DNA of 64,000 bases from NCBI GenBank assembly GCA_035460165.1, contig DATHWW010000015.1:1-64000 (forward strand). Reading direction: 5' to 3'. Position numbers and translations under genes: made by a program. The notes beneath the pieces are model-generated. The model had not been told where the DNA came from. It saw only the letters and a program-made list of their open reading frames with translations, and made no database searches. Origin of the DNA: MM2 sp035460165 (GTDB lineage Bacteria; Pseudomonadota; Gammaproteobacteria; Burkholderiales; Methylophilaceae). Shown here one piece after another: positions 9,263 through 18,993 of the stretch (the first letter of the stretch is position 1; the number at the start of each line of letters is the position of its first letter).

Positions 9263-12200
9263 TTATTTCTCCAATGCCCTCGGCGCATCGTCAACACCCT
9301 TGCCCAGCAACGCCTCGAATTCCGAGCGCGGCATCGGCTTGCCGAACAAGTAACCCTGCGCGACATGGCAGCCGAGGTTGCCCAGATAGGCCGCTTGCGC
9401 ATCCGTTTCCACGCCTTCGGCCACCAGTCCCATGCGCAGGCTGCGCGCCATCGAAATGATGGCCTTGACCAGTTCCGCCCGGTCGCGGTCGGTGGTGATG
9501 TCGCGCACAAAGGAGCGGTCGATCTTGAGCACGCCCACCGGAAAGCGGTTGAGATAGCCCAGCGCGGAATAGCCGGTGCCGAAATCGTCGATGGCGATGG
9601 AAAGGCCCATCGCGTCGAACTGCACCAGGGTGTTGCGGATATCCTCGGCATCGTCCAGCAGCAGGCTTTCGGTGATTTCCAGTGCCAGCCACTCCGGTTG
9701 GCAGCCGGTGTTTTCCAGAACAGTGCGCACCGATTGCGCCAGGTCGTTGCGCAGGAACTGCCGGGTGGAGAGGTTGACCGCGATCTTGAGCGGGACTTCG
9801 CGCCCCGTGTTCCATGCCACGGCGGCCTCGCAGGCGGTTTCCAGCACCCATTCGCCGATGCCGACGATGAGGCCTGTTTCCTCGGCGATGGGGATGAAGC
9901 GATCCGGCGTCACCATGCCATGCGTTCCCCGGTTCCAGCGCAGCAGCGCCTCGACCCCGATCAGCCGGCCGCTGGTGATTTCTACCTGCGGCTGGTAATA
10001 CAGTTCCAGTTCCTTATTCTTGCGCGCCCGGCGCAGGGCGGATTCCAATGCCATGCGTTCGCCGGAACGCGCGGTCAGCTCCGCCGAATAAAACTGGAAA
10101 TTGTTGCGGCCCTGTTTCTTGGCGTGATACATCGCCGAATCGGCGTAGCGGAACAGACCGTCGATATCGGCGCTGTCGGAGGGATACATGGCGATGCCGA
10201 TGCTGGCGGAAACGAACATCTCCTTGCCGCCAATATTGAAAGGCTCGACCAGTGCGTCGAGTATCTTGCGTGAAATCACGGCCAGGTTGTCGTCCGCGCG
10301 CACTTCCGGCAGCAGCACGGCGAATTCGTCGCCACCCAGCCGCGCCACCGTATCGTAAATGCGCACGCATCCCAGCAGGCGCTTCCCGACCTCGCACAGC
10401 AACAGGTCGCCGACACCGTGGCCCAGCGTGTCGTTCACCTCCTTGAAACCGTCCAGATCCAGCACCATCAGGCCGAAGCGATGGCCATGGTAAGCCGCGT
10501 CGGCAATGGTGTGGCCGATGCGGTCGTTGAGCAGGGAGCGGTTGGGCAGGCTGGTCAGCGCATCGTAGAACGCCATGTGATGCACGCGCTTGCGGTATTC
10601 GTCGATTTCGGTGATATCGCGGCCCACCGCCAGCACGGAGATGACATCGCCGCCCGCGCTGTCGAATTCCGGCATCAGGCGGAGGTGGGTGCAGAACCGC
10701 CGCCCTTCGCGGTTCTGCCAGTTCAGCTCGAAATTTCCCGCCTCGCCGCTGGCGAATGCCTGCCGGATGGCTTGCTCATATAACTGCATCGCTTCGCCGC
10801 CGGGAAACTCGGCCGGCGACTTGCCGAGCAATTCGGACGGTTCGACGCGAAAATGTTCCACCATCTTTGGATTGACGTAGATGCGCCTGCCGTCGAGGTC
10901 ATAGCGGCAGATCGTATCCGGCGAGTGTTCCACCAAGGTGCGGAACTCGCGCTCGCGGCTGGCGAGGTCCGTCTGCAGCTGCATTTTTTCGGTGATATCG
11001 CGCGAGAAACCGACGGTGCCGACCATCTGGCCGTCCACCACCACCGGCGACTTGTAAGTTTCCATCCAGAGCAGCTGCCCTGCTTCGTCGCGGTACTGTT
11101 CCACCACATTTTTCGGAGTGCCTTCGGCCAATACGCTGCGATCGTCCTCGACATATGCCGTGGCAAGCTCATGCGGGAAAAAGTCGAAGTCGGTCTTGCC
11201 GACCAGCTCCTGTGTAGTTGCCACCTTGGCGACGCGCGCATATTGCCGGTTGGCTGCCAGCAGGCGGCTGTCGGTATCCTTGAGCCAGACGAAGAACGGA
11301 AAATTATCCAGCAAGGCGCGCTGGTATTGTTCGCGCTGCCGCAGTTCCTGCTCGGCGAGCACCAGGTCGGTCACGTCGCGCACGACCGCCAGCAGGCTCT
11401 CGACCCTGCCGTCGGCACCGTACTCCGGCACGATGCGCGCCAGCGCATGCCGCGGCTCGCCGGCCGGCGGCGTGTTGCCGTATAGCCGGAGGGAGTCTGG
11501 CTCACCCGTTTCCATGACGCGGCGCAAATGCCGCTCGAACTCCTTGGCGCTCACATTCAGCGACCACCAGGCCAGTTCGCTAATCGGCTTGCCTAGCACC
11601 GCCTCGGCGGGTACGCCGGTGTAATCGAGGAACGCCTGGTTGACATAAGTACGCCGGCAGTCAAGATCGTAGCGAATGATCATATCCGGCGAATTCTCGG
11701 AGAGCATGCGGAACTCCCGTTCGCGTGCCGCCAGCTGCTCTTCCATCGCCTTGCGCTCGGTAATATCGGTCACGAAGCCGTGCCATTGCACCGTGCCGTC
11801 TTCCATCGCATCCGGCATCGAAGTCGCTTCCATCCAGCGCTCGCCCTTGGTCGAATGCCGGATGCGATATTCGGCATGAAAAGACGAATGCTTGCGGGAA
11901 GACTCCTCCATCAGGCGCAACACCTGCGCAAGGTCTTGCGGCACAATCAGCGCGTAGATGTTCTCGACGTCGGCCAGCACATCCGCCATGCCGAGGCCGT
12001 AGATATTCTCCACCGCCGGGCTGGCATAGGTCATCACGGCACGGCCGCCCGGCGACTGCTCCACGGTGAACATGAAACCCGGCGCGCTCTGCGCGAAGCG
12101 TGTCAGCCGCCGCGCGTTCTCGTGCTCGGCCTCCAGCCGCTGCATTTCCAGCCTGCGCACCTCGGTCTCACGCTGCGGGCGCAGGTCGCGGACGAAAGCC

Positions 12201-13300
12201 ATGCCCAGCTTACGCCCGCCATGCTCGAACCAGTTGACCGTCACCTCGACCGGAACAAACTCGCCGGACGCAACACGGTGTTCCGTTTCAAAGGTGCAGG
12301 TGCCGCCCTGCGCGCGAATCCCGTCTATCCTGGCCAACATGACTGCGTCCACGTGCGGATCGAAATCCTTCGGCCGCCAGTTGAGTATCGTTTCCCGATC
12401 CACGCCAAAATGGCGGCATGCGGCCGCGTTGGCATAGATGATCCTGTCGCCCGCATCGCTGTCGTGCAGCATCACGCTCTGGTTGCTGGTGCCTTCCAGC
12501 ATCAGGCGGAACATGTCGTTGTCCTGCGCCAGCATCCTGATCCGCTCCACCTGCTCGGTAATGCGACGGCCGATCACATAGCCCACGGCCAGCAGTGCGC
12601 TGACCACCATCAGCACGAACACCAAGGTGGTCCATGAAGCTTCGGTAAAAGCCCGCAGCGCGTCGGCATCCTCCGCACGGCCCTGCGCTACGCTGTCCGC
12701 AATCTGCCGGTCCAGCTCGGTGACGATACGGTCGTTGGCATTGGCATTGGCGGATAGCAGACTCAGCGCCAGCTCCGGCTGGCCGTTATGCAAGCGATCT
12801 TCCGCCGCCAGCGCATCGCGCTCGTATTCGGCCATCAATGCGCGCACGACATGCAGCCGCTGCCGGTCCTCGTCTCCGGCTATCGCTTCGTAGCGATCCA
12901 GCGCAAGGCGCAGCGCATCACGCTCGCGGGCGATAACGGCATCCATCTCGTTTGCCTGTCGATGCGCCCCGCCCATTGCGTGGCGGTACAGCACCATACG
13001 CCAGCGCGTGAAGTGCGCCCGGGCATCCTCCAGCGCGACAATGCGCGGCACGGTGTTGGTGTTGGCGTAAGACGCGCTGTCGTAAATGCGCCCCACCTGC
13101 CATTTGCCGTAAAGCGCCAGGATGATAATGCCGGCCACGCCGCAGGCCACCAGGACCAGCAGCCATTTGCGCACGGAGGCGGACGCTCCAGGCGCGACGC
13201 TGCCCGATCCATCCGGCGAAGCGGCGGTACTGCGCGGAGACAGTGTTTTCCCGAATAGTCGCAGGACAGCGTCAGCCAACCGTAGGCGACGTATTGCCAT
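9263..13300 (-). CDS. Membrane sensor with five PAS domains, GGDEF and EAL (c-di-GMP turnover)
   Basis: A 1345-residue inner-membrane protein. Transmembrane helices at about 46-65 and 223-243 bracket a helical periplasmic segment with no recognised binding motif. No HAMP domain follows. Five PAS domains come next, several with the RYD...CRR/GRR-Y-VN motif. The GGDEF domain has an intact GGDEF and the inhibitory site RIYD upstream; the EAL domain has EALLRW, ITESLL, DDFGTGYSAL and EGVET. Both synthesis and hydrolysis of c-di-GMP look possible. The frame opens at 13324, but ATG 13300 shares the TGATG junction with the barrel gene upstream, so that start was chosen. It lies between cheW and cheR. 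Confidence 0.93.
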   Translation of the reverse strand: MAIRRLRLADAVLRLFGKTLSPRSTAASPDGSGSVAPGASASVRKWLLVLVACGVAGIIILALYGKWQVGRIYDSASYANTNTVPRIVALEDARAHFTRWRMVLYRHAMGGAHRQANEMDAVIARERDALRLALDRYEAIAGDEDRQRLHVVRALMAEYERDALAAEDRLHNGQPELALSLLSANANANDRIVTELDRQIADSVAQGRAEDADALRAFTEASWTTLVFVLMVVSALLAVGYVIGRRITEQVERIRMLAQDNDMFRLMLEGTSNQSVMLHDSDAGDRIIYANAAACRHFGVDRETILNWRPKDFDPHVDAVMLARIDGIRAQGGTCTFETEHRVASGEFVPVEVTVNWFEHGGRKLGMAFVRDLRPQRETEVRRLEMQRLEAEHENARRLTRFAQSAPGFMFTVEQSPGGRAVMTYASPAVENIYGLGMADVLADVENIYALIVPQDLAQVLRLMEESSRKHSSFHAEYRIRHSTKGERWMEATSMPDAMEDGTVQWHGFVTDITERKAMEEQLAAREREFRMLSENSPDMIIRYDLDCRRTYVNQAFLDYTGVPAEAVLGKPISELAWWSLNVSAKEFERHLRRVMETGEPDSLRLYGNTPPAGEPRHALARIVPEYGADGRVESLLAVVRDVTDLVLAEQELRQREQYQRALLDNFPFFVWLKDTDSRLLAANRQYARVAKVATTQELVGKTDFDFFPHELATAYVEDDRSVLAEGTPKNVVEQYRDEAGQLLWMETYKSPVVVDGQMVGTVGFSRDITEKMQLQTDLASREREFRTLVEHSPDTICRYDLDGRRIYVNPKMVEHFRVEPSELLGKSPAEFPGGEAMQLYEQAIRQAFASGEAGNFELNWQNREGRRFCTHLRLMPEFDSAGGDVISVLAVGRDITEIDEYRKRVHHMAFYDALTSLPNRSLLNDRIGHTIADAAYHGHRFGLMVLDLDGFKEVNDTLGHGVGDLLLCEVGKRLLGCVRIYDTVARLGGDEFAVLLPEVRADDNLAVISRKILDALVEPFNIGGKEMFVSASIGIAMYPSDSADIDGLFRYADSAMYHAKKQGRNNFQFYSAELTARSGERMALESALRRARKNKELELYYQPQVEITSGRLIGVEALLRWNRGTHGMVTPDRFIPIAEETGLIVGIGEWVLETACEAAVAWNTGREVPLKIAVNLSTRQFLRNDLAQSVRTVLENTGCQPEWLALEITESLLLDDAEDIRNTLVQFDAMGLSIAIDDFGTGYSALGYLNRFPVGVLKIDRSFVRDITTDRDRAELVKAIISMARSLRMGLVAEGVETDAQAAYLGNLGCHVAQGYLFGKPMPRSEFEALLGKGVDDAPRALEK

Positions 13301-14061
13301 CAGAAGAGTTTGCCCGCCAGCCACGTCACGCCGAAGAACAGCGCATGCTGCGCCGCACTGCCTTCCCGTCCTACGCTAATGCCGGCATCCAGCACTACGC
13401 GCGGCGTCACCGCATAGCCCACTGCTGTCAGGGCCTGCACGGTATCGGCGGCGCCGCGCCGATGGCTGCCGGACAATTCCCCGGCCAGCGTCCAGGCGTC
13501 CATCCCGTGCGATACCGAAGCCGCCCAGGACCCGGCAACCCGGCCTTCTCCGTCCTCGGGCGCGCCGACGCGCGTTGCGCCGGCGTTCACGTCCAGCCGC
13601 CAGTCTTCGGCGAAATCCACGCTGTAGATGCCGGTCAGCGTCCAATCCGGTTTGCCGCTGCCGAGGCCATCCTCGGCTGTGGGCAGGTTGACGCCGGCCT
13701 CGATGCCGAACGCGCGGCGCGCGTCGACGGCGATGCGGTGCTTGAGCACCAGCGAGGTATCGCCACGTCCGCGTATCGCCTCTCCATCATTGCGCTCGCG
13801 CACCCACAGCTCGCCGCCCAGCAAGATGCCCCAGTCCTCATTGAAAGCCAGCTTGGCGGTGTACGGCAAGGCGTTGCGGGTAGGGCCGTCGCCGGCATTG
13901 CGCAGCCAGCCCGCCTCGATCTCCAGCCAGCCCGGCGCAGGCAATTCGGCGGGGTTGGCAACAGTGGGACGATACGGCGTCGCCGCGACCTCTTCGCCGG
14001 CCTGCGCGCTGCCGGCCATGGCAATGGTCAACGCCGCGGCCAGCCAGTGCGGGCCGTTCAT
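13300..14061 (-). CDS. Putative outer-membrane beta-barrel protein
   Basis: A 253-residue protein with a signal peptide (residues 1-21, cleavage after SAQA). The mature part alternates aromatic and polar strands (GWLEIEAGWLRN, WGILLGGELWVRE, DTSLVLKHRIAV, DWTLTGIYSVDF, WRLDVNAGATRV) and ends in a terminal Phe (VTWLAGKLF), the classic barrel-assembly signal. About 10-12 strands are likely. It resembles small transporter-like barrels (the phenol-degradation MetA-like group), but that assignment is weak. Start and stop overlap c-di-GMP genes on both sides (4 bp upstream, 1 bp downstream), so all three are translated as a unit. Confidence 0.75.
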   Translation of the reverse strand: MNGPHWLAAALTIAMAGSAQAGEEVAATPYRPTVANPAELPAPGWLEIEAGWLRNAGDGPTRNALPYTAKLAFNEDWGILLGGELWVRERNDGEAIRGRGDTSLVLKHRIAVDARRAFGIEAGVNLPTAEDGLGSGKPDWTLTGIYSVDFAEDWRLDVNAGATRVGAPEDGEGRVAGSWAASVSHGMDAWTLAGELSGSHRRGAADTVQALTAVGYAVTPRVVLDAGISVGREGSAAQHALFFGVTWLAGKLF

Positions 14062-15326
14062 ACCGACATTTCCACGCGATTGCGGCCAGCCATTTTTGCG
14101 CGATACATGGCATCGTCCGCACGGCGGAACAATCCGTCATAAGTTTCGTCGCCAGACATGACTGCGACGCCGACGCTGGCCGTGACGGGAATGCCGTCCG
14201 GCATCAGCGCTTCTATCTTGCTGCGAGTGGTTTCAGCGCGGATCACGGCCTCCGCCAGGCTAACGCCGGGCAACACAGCAACGAATTCTTCACCGCCGAC
14301 GCGGGCCACCAGATCATTGCTGCGGCACAGGCCATGCAGCGTCTTGGCAACCTGCTCCAGCACCTGGTCGCCTGCCTTGTGTCCGCGCGTGTCGTTGATC
14401 CTCTTGAAATGGTCAATATCGAGCACCAGCATGGAAAGTGGTTTGCCGTTGCCCTTCGCCTCGGCAATCAAAGCGGGCAATTCCTCGCTCAGGTGATTGC
14501 GGTTGCATAGCGAAGTAAGTGGATCCCGCATCGCCATATCCCGCATTGTCTGATGCTGGGATTCCAGCCGGCGCATCAGTTTTTGCATGTGCAGCAGGTT
14601 GGTGACCCGCACTTCCAGCTCCTCCGCCACGACCGGCTTGCCGACGTAGTCGTTGGCGCCGTTGCGCAGGATTTCCACCTTGCGCGCCGTGTCGTCCAAG
14701 GCGGAAATTGCGAGGATGGGCGTGGCGGCTTTCTTGCCGGAAGACTCGCGCACCGCCCGGATCACGGCAAAACCTGTTTTCGTCCCGGCGAGCATGTAGT
14801 CGGTAATGATCAAATCATATTGATTGGAGGCGAGCTTTTCGATGGCCTCCTCCGCGCTCCGGCATGGGTCTATATGCAGACCCAGGTGTTCCAGCACTTG
14901 CCGGTAATAGGCAACCGTGCTGGAACAGTCTTCGACAAGGAGGACGTTGCCGTTGATGCGGGTGCGCTGCCCCGCGGTAAACTTCTCGATGAATTGTTCC
15001 AGTTGCGACAGATCGCGTTTGGAAAAGCATTCGGTCACCCCCGCCTCCACCGCCCGGCTGATCACCTCCTTGTGATCGCTGGAGGTAAACATAAAACCCG
15101 GCTGGTGATGCAAGAGCTTGCGCGCCCTGGCGGCGATAAACAGCTCGATGCCGTTCATATCGCCGAGCTCATAGCCGAAAAACAGCAGATCGATCGCACT
15201 GTCCTCCAGAATGGCCAGCGCCTCTTCACCGGAGCGCGCAATATAGGATTCGATACCGTATTGGCCCAGCAGCGAAGACAAAGTGAAAACAACCGTGCGG
15301 GAAGTATCTACGATCAAGGCGTGCAT
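14058..15326 (-). CDS. REC-REC-GGDEF response regulator (diguanylate cyclase)
   Basis: A 422-residue, PleD-like layout. The first receiver (1-120) is degenerate: the phospho-acceptor position holds Gly51 (LLFFGYELGDMNG) in place of Asp. The second receiver (about 126-245) is normal, with D133, D176 (LIITDYMLAG) and K230. The C-terminal GGDEF domain has GGEEF at 344-348 and an inhibitory RxxD (RSND, 335-338), so it should make c-di-GMP with product inhibition. Phosphorylation probably acts through the second receiver only. It sits 123 bases after cheW and overlaps the barrel gene by 4 bp. CheA is a plausible but unproven phosphodonor. Confidence 0.93.
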   Translation of the reverse strand: MHALIVDTSRTVVFTLSSLLGQYGIESYIARSGEEALAILEDSAIDLLFFGYELGDMNGIELFIAARARKLLHHQPGFMFTSSDHKEVISRAVEAGVTECFSKRDLSQLEQFIEKFTAGQRTRINGNVLLVEDCSSTVAYYRQVLEHLGLHIDPCRSAEEAIEKLASNQYDLIITDYMLAGTKTGFAVIRAVRESSGKKAATPILAISALDDTARKVEILRNGANDYVGKPVVAEELEVRVTNLLHMQKLMRRLESQHQTMRDMAMRDPLTSLCNRNHLSEELPALIAEAKGNGKPLSMLVLDIDHFKRINDTRGHKAGDQVLEQVAKTLHGLCRSNDLVARVGGEEFVAVLPGVSLAEAVIRAETTRSKIEALMPDGIPVTASVGVAVMSGDETYDGLFRRADDAMYRAKMAGRNRVEMSV

Positions 15327-15449
15327 GATTCAGTGACTCACAGTCCATGGTTTAGAAGAGTCGATAGCGCACCTGGAGCCCGTTTGCGCTACCGATACCG
15401 TCCACGCCGCACTGGAAATCCGAGGCGACAAGGACGGGTCAGACCTGCT

Positions 15450-15989
15450 TTATGCCGCGATCGCCGTGCCTTCGGTACCGACGCCGGCCAGCGTGGACAT
15501 TTCATCCAGCGACAGCACGTGGTTGACATTGAGGATGATGACGAACTTGCCTTCGACCTTGCCCATGCCCTGAATGAAGTCGGCGCGGATGTTGGCGCCG
15601 AAACTCGGGGCGGGTTCCACTTGCTCGGCCGGGATGTCCAGCACTTCGTTCACCGCATCGACCATTACACCGACTACATGCTGCTCACCCTCGAACTGCA
15701 CCTCGATGATGACCACGCAGGTACGGCGACTGATGTTCGCCGGTGGCTTGCCGAAACGTGCGCCGAGGTCGATCACCGGCACCACCGCGCCACGCAGGTT
15801 GATCACGCCGCGGATGAATTCCGGCATGCGCGGCACTTCGGTCAACTGGCCGTATTCGATGATTTCCTTGATACTGAGGATGCCGATGGCGAAGGTCTCG
15901 CCGCCCAGCATGAAAGTCAGGTATTGCTGCAACTCCTGCTGCGTGGCTCCCGCCGGCAGCGTGTTCTCTGCTTTAACCACTGCTCCCAT
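15450..15989 (-). CDS. cheW: CheW: chemosensory coupling protein
   Basis: A 179-residue scaffold linking CheA to receptors. The CheW domain (about 20-160) has YLTFMLGGETFAIGILSIKEII, IRGVINLRGAVVPVIDL and GVMVDAVNEVLDI, all typical. Extra N- and C-terminal tails of about 20 residues are low-complexity. It follows cheA by 66 bases on the same strand. It is the only dedicated CheW gene in the window; CheA carries its own CheW-like domain. Confidence 0.95.
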   Translation of the reverse strand: MGAVVKAENTLPAGATQQELQQYLTFMLGGETFAIGILSIKEIIEYGQLTEVPRMPEFIRGVINLRGAVVPVIDLGARFGKPPANISRRTCVVIIEVQFEGEQHVVGVMVDAVNEVLDIPAEQVEPAPSFGANIRADFIQGMGKVEGKFVIILNVNHVLSLDEMSTLAGVGTEGTAIAA

Positions 15990-16055
15990 GTCTTTTCCTT
16001 CCCTTGTTTTTAACTCACTGATTCATGCGGGCATCGCTGTCCGCACAGTTATGTC

Positions 16056-18236
16056 TTAATTTGCGAGCGCGCCCTGCGCACTGCCCGACGCCTGTCGCAT
16101 CAAGCGCGGTATATCCAGGATCAGCGCCACATCGCCGCTGCCGAGAATGGTGAAACCGCCTATGCCCTTGATCTGGCTGAACACCTTGCCCAGAGGCTTG
16201 ATGACCGTCTGGAATTCGCCCATCAGGTTATCAACGACCAGGCCCGCTTTATGTCCGCCGTATTGCACGACAACGACGTTTTCACGCCGAGGCCCCTGCC
16301 CCTCGACTTCGAACAGGTCGCGCAATCTCAGATAAGGCAGCACTTCGCCCCGCAGGTTGAGGTAATTGCGATCGCTGACCTGTGCGGCCTTGCGATCTTC
16401 AATGGTCAGTTCAATGCACTCCACCACCATGTCGAGCGGCACGACGTACGCAGACTTGTCCACGCCGACGAGGAATCCATCGATGATGGCGAGCGTCAGC
16501 GGCAGGCGAATGCGCATGGTCGCGCCCTGCCCAGGAATGGAGTCGATATCAACCGTACCGCGCAAAGCCTGGATGTTGCGTCGTACCACATCCATGCCGA
16601 CACCGCGGCCGGACAGGTTGCTGACCGCATCCGCGGTAGAAAAGCCGGCTTCAAAAATGAGGTTGTAGATTTCCTTGTCGGTCAACGGCTGCTCCGCCTT
16701 GACCAGCCCGCGCTCGATGGCTTTGGCCAGGATTTTGTCCTTGTTGAGGCCGCCGCCGTCGTCCGAGACTTCGATGACGATACTGCCGGCGTCGTGGTAA
16801 GCGTTGAGCTTGAGCGTGCCCTGCGCCGGCTTGCCGCGCTGGATGCGAACTTCAGCGGACTCGATGCCGTGGTCCATGGAGTTGCGCACCAGATGCGTGA
16901 GCGGATCGCCGATGCGCTCGACGACAGTCTTGTCGAGCTCGGTATCCTCGCCGCTGATAACCAGGCGAATATCCTTGCCCAGCTCCTTGCTGACATCGCG
17001 CACCACGCGCTGGAAACGGTTAAAGGTTCCGCCGATTTGCACCATGCGCAGGTTGAGCGCAGAGTCGCGCACCTCCTCGACCAGCCGCGACATCGTCGCG
17101 GTGGCTTCCAGCAGCTCGGGGATGCCGGCGCGCTGGGCGATCAGGTTGGCACCGGCCCCGGCGATGATGAGCTCACCCACCAGATTAATGAGTTCGTCCA
17201 GTTTATTGGCATCGACACGGATGAAACTGGCCTCCGCATTGCGGTTTTCCTTGACCTGCTTCTGTTTCTCCAGCGCAGCCGCGACCACCGGCGCCTGCAC
17301 CAACTGGCTCTCAACCAGCACCTCACCGATAGGACGGGCGCTCTTGTCCTCACCCATCTGCGAACTCAGGGCGGCCTCAAGCTCGGCCGGCGTCAGCGTG
17401 CCGCACTTGACGAGGATTTCGCCGATTTTCATTTCCTGCTCGGGGAGGTCACGAATCAAATCGAGGTACTCGGAGACCTTGCTGCGCGGCGGCAGGATGC
17501 GGATTTTGCTGTCTTCCCGCACGAATTCGAACACCCCCTCGATGGCGGCTTTATCGATATCGCTCTTGAAGCTAACCTCGAAACCGAGATAGCAGGTTTC
17601 CGGGTCCATTTCGTCGGCGCGAGGAATCGCGTCCGTCAGGGTCACGATATGGACGATTTCGCCCAGGGTCGCGAGATATCGAATAAAAGAAAGCGGATCC
17701 ATGCCGTTACGCAGCACATCCCTGCCAAAACGTAACGACAAATGCCAGTTATCGGTTTCCACCTGGCCACCGCCGTCGGATTCGAGTATGGATTCGTGCC
17801 TTACTGCGGAGGTGACAACCGGGCTGGACTGTACAGACTTCTGCGCCGGTTCCAGATAATTCTGGAGGCGGGCAAGCAAGCCATCGCCATGGTGCCGCAC
17901 ATGCTCGCCCGGCTCGTTACCGTCGGCAATATGGTCGATCAACAGCCCGATAAAATCGCAGCTCTCGAGAAATAGCGCGGCCAGCGGAGCGTCTATCGTG
18001 AGTTCGCCATCACGCACGCGGTCGAGCACGCTCTCTGCGACATGCGTAAAGGACACGACGTGATTCAGCCCGAACAAACCCGCCGAACCCTTGATGGTAT
18101 GCGCGGCACGGAAAATGGCATTGATGAGGTCGGTGTCGTCGGGCGATTGCTCGATCTGCAGCAACGCGTCCTCCATCTGTTGCAGGAGATCGCGGCTTTC
18201 GATGATGAAGGTTTGTAGCGCTTCGTCCAGATTCAT
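16056..18236 (-). CDS. cheA: CheA: chemosensory histidine kinase
   Basis: A 726-residue kinase. The P1 domain carries the phospho-accepting His46 (AAHTIKGSAG). Residues about 164-250 form a P2-position domain (WHLSLRFGRDV...CYLGFEVSF). A segment at about 269-330 repeats an IGEILV/IGEVLV motif. P3 dimerisation begins near residue 340. The ATP-binding P4 domain has HLVRNSMDHGIE, SDDGGGL and GRGVGMDVVR. The C-terminal P5 is a CheW-like regulatory domain. It should phosphorylate the adjacent CheY, CheB and possibly the diguanylate-cyclase regulator. The STAS gene lies 15 bases upstream. Confidence 0.97.
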   Translation of the reverse strand: MNLDEALQTFIIESRDLLQQMEDALLQIEQSPDDTDLINAIFRAAHTIKGSAGLFGLNHVVSFTHVAESVLDRVRDGELTIDAPLAALFLESCDFIGLLIDHIADGNEPGEHVRHHGDGLLARLQNYLEPAQKSVQSSPVVTSAVRHESILESDGGGQVETDNWHLSLRFGRDVLRNGMDPLSFIRYLATLGEIVHIVTLTDAIPRADEMDPETCYLGFEVSFKSDIDKAAIEGVFEFVREDSKIRILPPRSKVSEYLDLIRDLPEQEMKIGEILVKCGTLTPAELEAALSSQMGEDKSARPIGEVLVESQLVQAPVVAAALEKQKQVKENRNAEASFIRVDANKLDELINLVGELIIAGAGANLIAQRAGIPELLEATATMSRLVEEVRDSALNLRMVQIGGTFNRFQRVVRDVSKELGKDIRLVISGEDTELDKTVVERIGDPLTHLVRNSMDHGIESAEVRIQRGKPAQGTLKLNAYHDAGSIVIEVSDDGGGLNKDKILAKAIERGLVKAEQPLTDKEIYNLIFEAGFSTADAVSNLSGRGVGMDVVRRNIQALRGTVDIDSIPGQGATMRIRLPLTLAIIDGFLVGVDKSAYVVPLDMVVECIELTIEDRKAAQVSDRNYLNLRGEVLPYLRLRDLFEVEGQGPRRENVVVVQYGGHKAGLVVDNLMGEFQTVIKPLGKVFSQIKGIGGFTILGSGDVALILDIPRLMRQASGSAQGALAN

Positions 18237-18251
18237 TGAAGACTCCTGTTC

Positions 18252-18578
18252 CTAGCTGGCGGATGAAATGACCACCGGATCGCCGAAGAAACCGGACAGA
18301 TCGGAAAGATCGAGGATTTCCATGACAGCCTTGCTGTGCCCGTCGAAACGCAACACCCTGTTGCGGGCAACGGCTTCCAGCTTTGCCAGTACCATGAGTT
18401 GCAGGCCGGCCGAATCGATTTCGGTCACACTGGAGAGGTCGATATCGATTTCCTGGTTGCCGGATATCTTGTCCAGCAAGTCCTGTTTCAATTCATTCGC
18501 CCGGTAGATGGTCATTTCGCCCTCTATCGCGTAACGGCAATATCCACTGGATGCGCTTTTATTTGTTCTGGTTGCCAT
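18252..18578 (-). CDS. STAS-domain protein (anti-sigma-antagonist-like)
   Basis: A 108-residue single STAS domain. The signature DLSSVTEIDSAGLQLMVLAK contains the conserved phosphorylatable Ser after the Asp. In SpoIIAA-like proteins this switch binds or releases a partner-switching kinase; in che operons its partner is usually unknown. It sits between cheY and cheA, a placement seen in chemosensory clusters outside the enteric type. No partner kinase or phosphatase is present in the window. Confidence 0.9.
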   Translation of the reverse strand: MATRTNKSASSGYCRYAIEGEMTIYRANELKQDLLDKISGNQEIDIDLSSVTEIDSAGLQLMVLAKLEAVARNRVLRFDGHSKAVMEILDLSDLSGFFGDPVVISSAS

Positions 18579-18616
18579 GGATTCCCCTTGTGTGTGCTTA
18601 TGCCAATTACGGACGG

Positions 18617-18985
18617 TTAGGGCAAAATCAGCTTGGAAACAGCCGCCAGCATCTGCGCCGGCTGGAAAGGTTTCACCACCCAGGCCTTCGCGCCGGCCGC
18701 CTGTCCCTCCTGCTTCAGTGCCTCGCCGCTTTCGGTCGTCAGCATGATGACTGGCGTGAATTTGTAGGCAGGCAACTGCTTCGCCGCTTTCACGAACTCG
18801 ATCCCATTCATGTTGGGCATGTTCACGTCGCTGATGATGAGGTGGATCTTTTGTCCGTCCAGCTTGGTGAGCGCATCCTTGCCATCCACCCCTTCGATCA
18901 CGTCGTATCCGGCACCCTTGAGTGCGATGCTGACAACCTGCCGCAACGATGCGGAGTCATCCACGATGAGAACGGTTTTAGCCAT
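18617..18985 (-). CDS. cheY: CheY-type single-domain response regulator
   Basis: A 122-residue stand-alone receiver: acidic pair in VDDSASLRQVV, phospho-acceptor in LIISDVNMPNMNG, Thr in MLTTES and Lys in VVKPFQP. It is likely phosphorylated by the adjacent CheA. With no flagellar switch genes in the window, its target could be a motor or a non-flagellar output. It is flanked by the MCP gene (8 bases upstream) and the STAS gene (38 bases downstream). Confidence 0.95.
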   Translation of the reverse strand: MAKTVLIVDDSASLRQVVSIALKGAGYDVIEGVDGKDALTKLDGQKIHLIISDVNMPNMNGIEFVKAAKQLPAYKFTPVIMLTTESGEALKQEGQAAGAKAWVVKPFQPAQMLAAVSKLILP

Positions 18986-18993
18986 ATTTACTC

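Noticed and set aside
14553..17735. Two + strand frames of about 490 codons (14553-16013 and 16251-17735)
   Set aside because: Antisense to the REC-REC-GGDEF/cheW and cheA genes, with His/Arg/Asp-rich shadow sequence.
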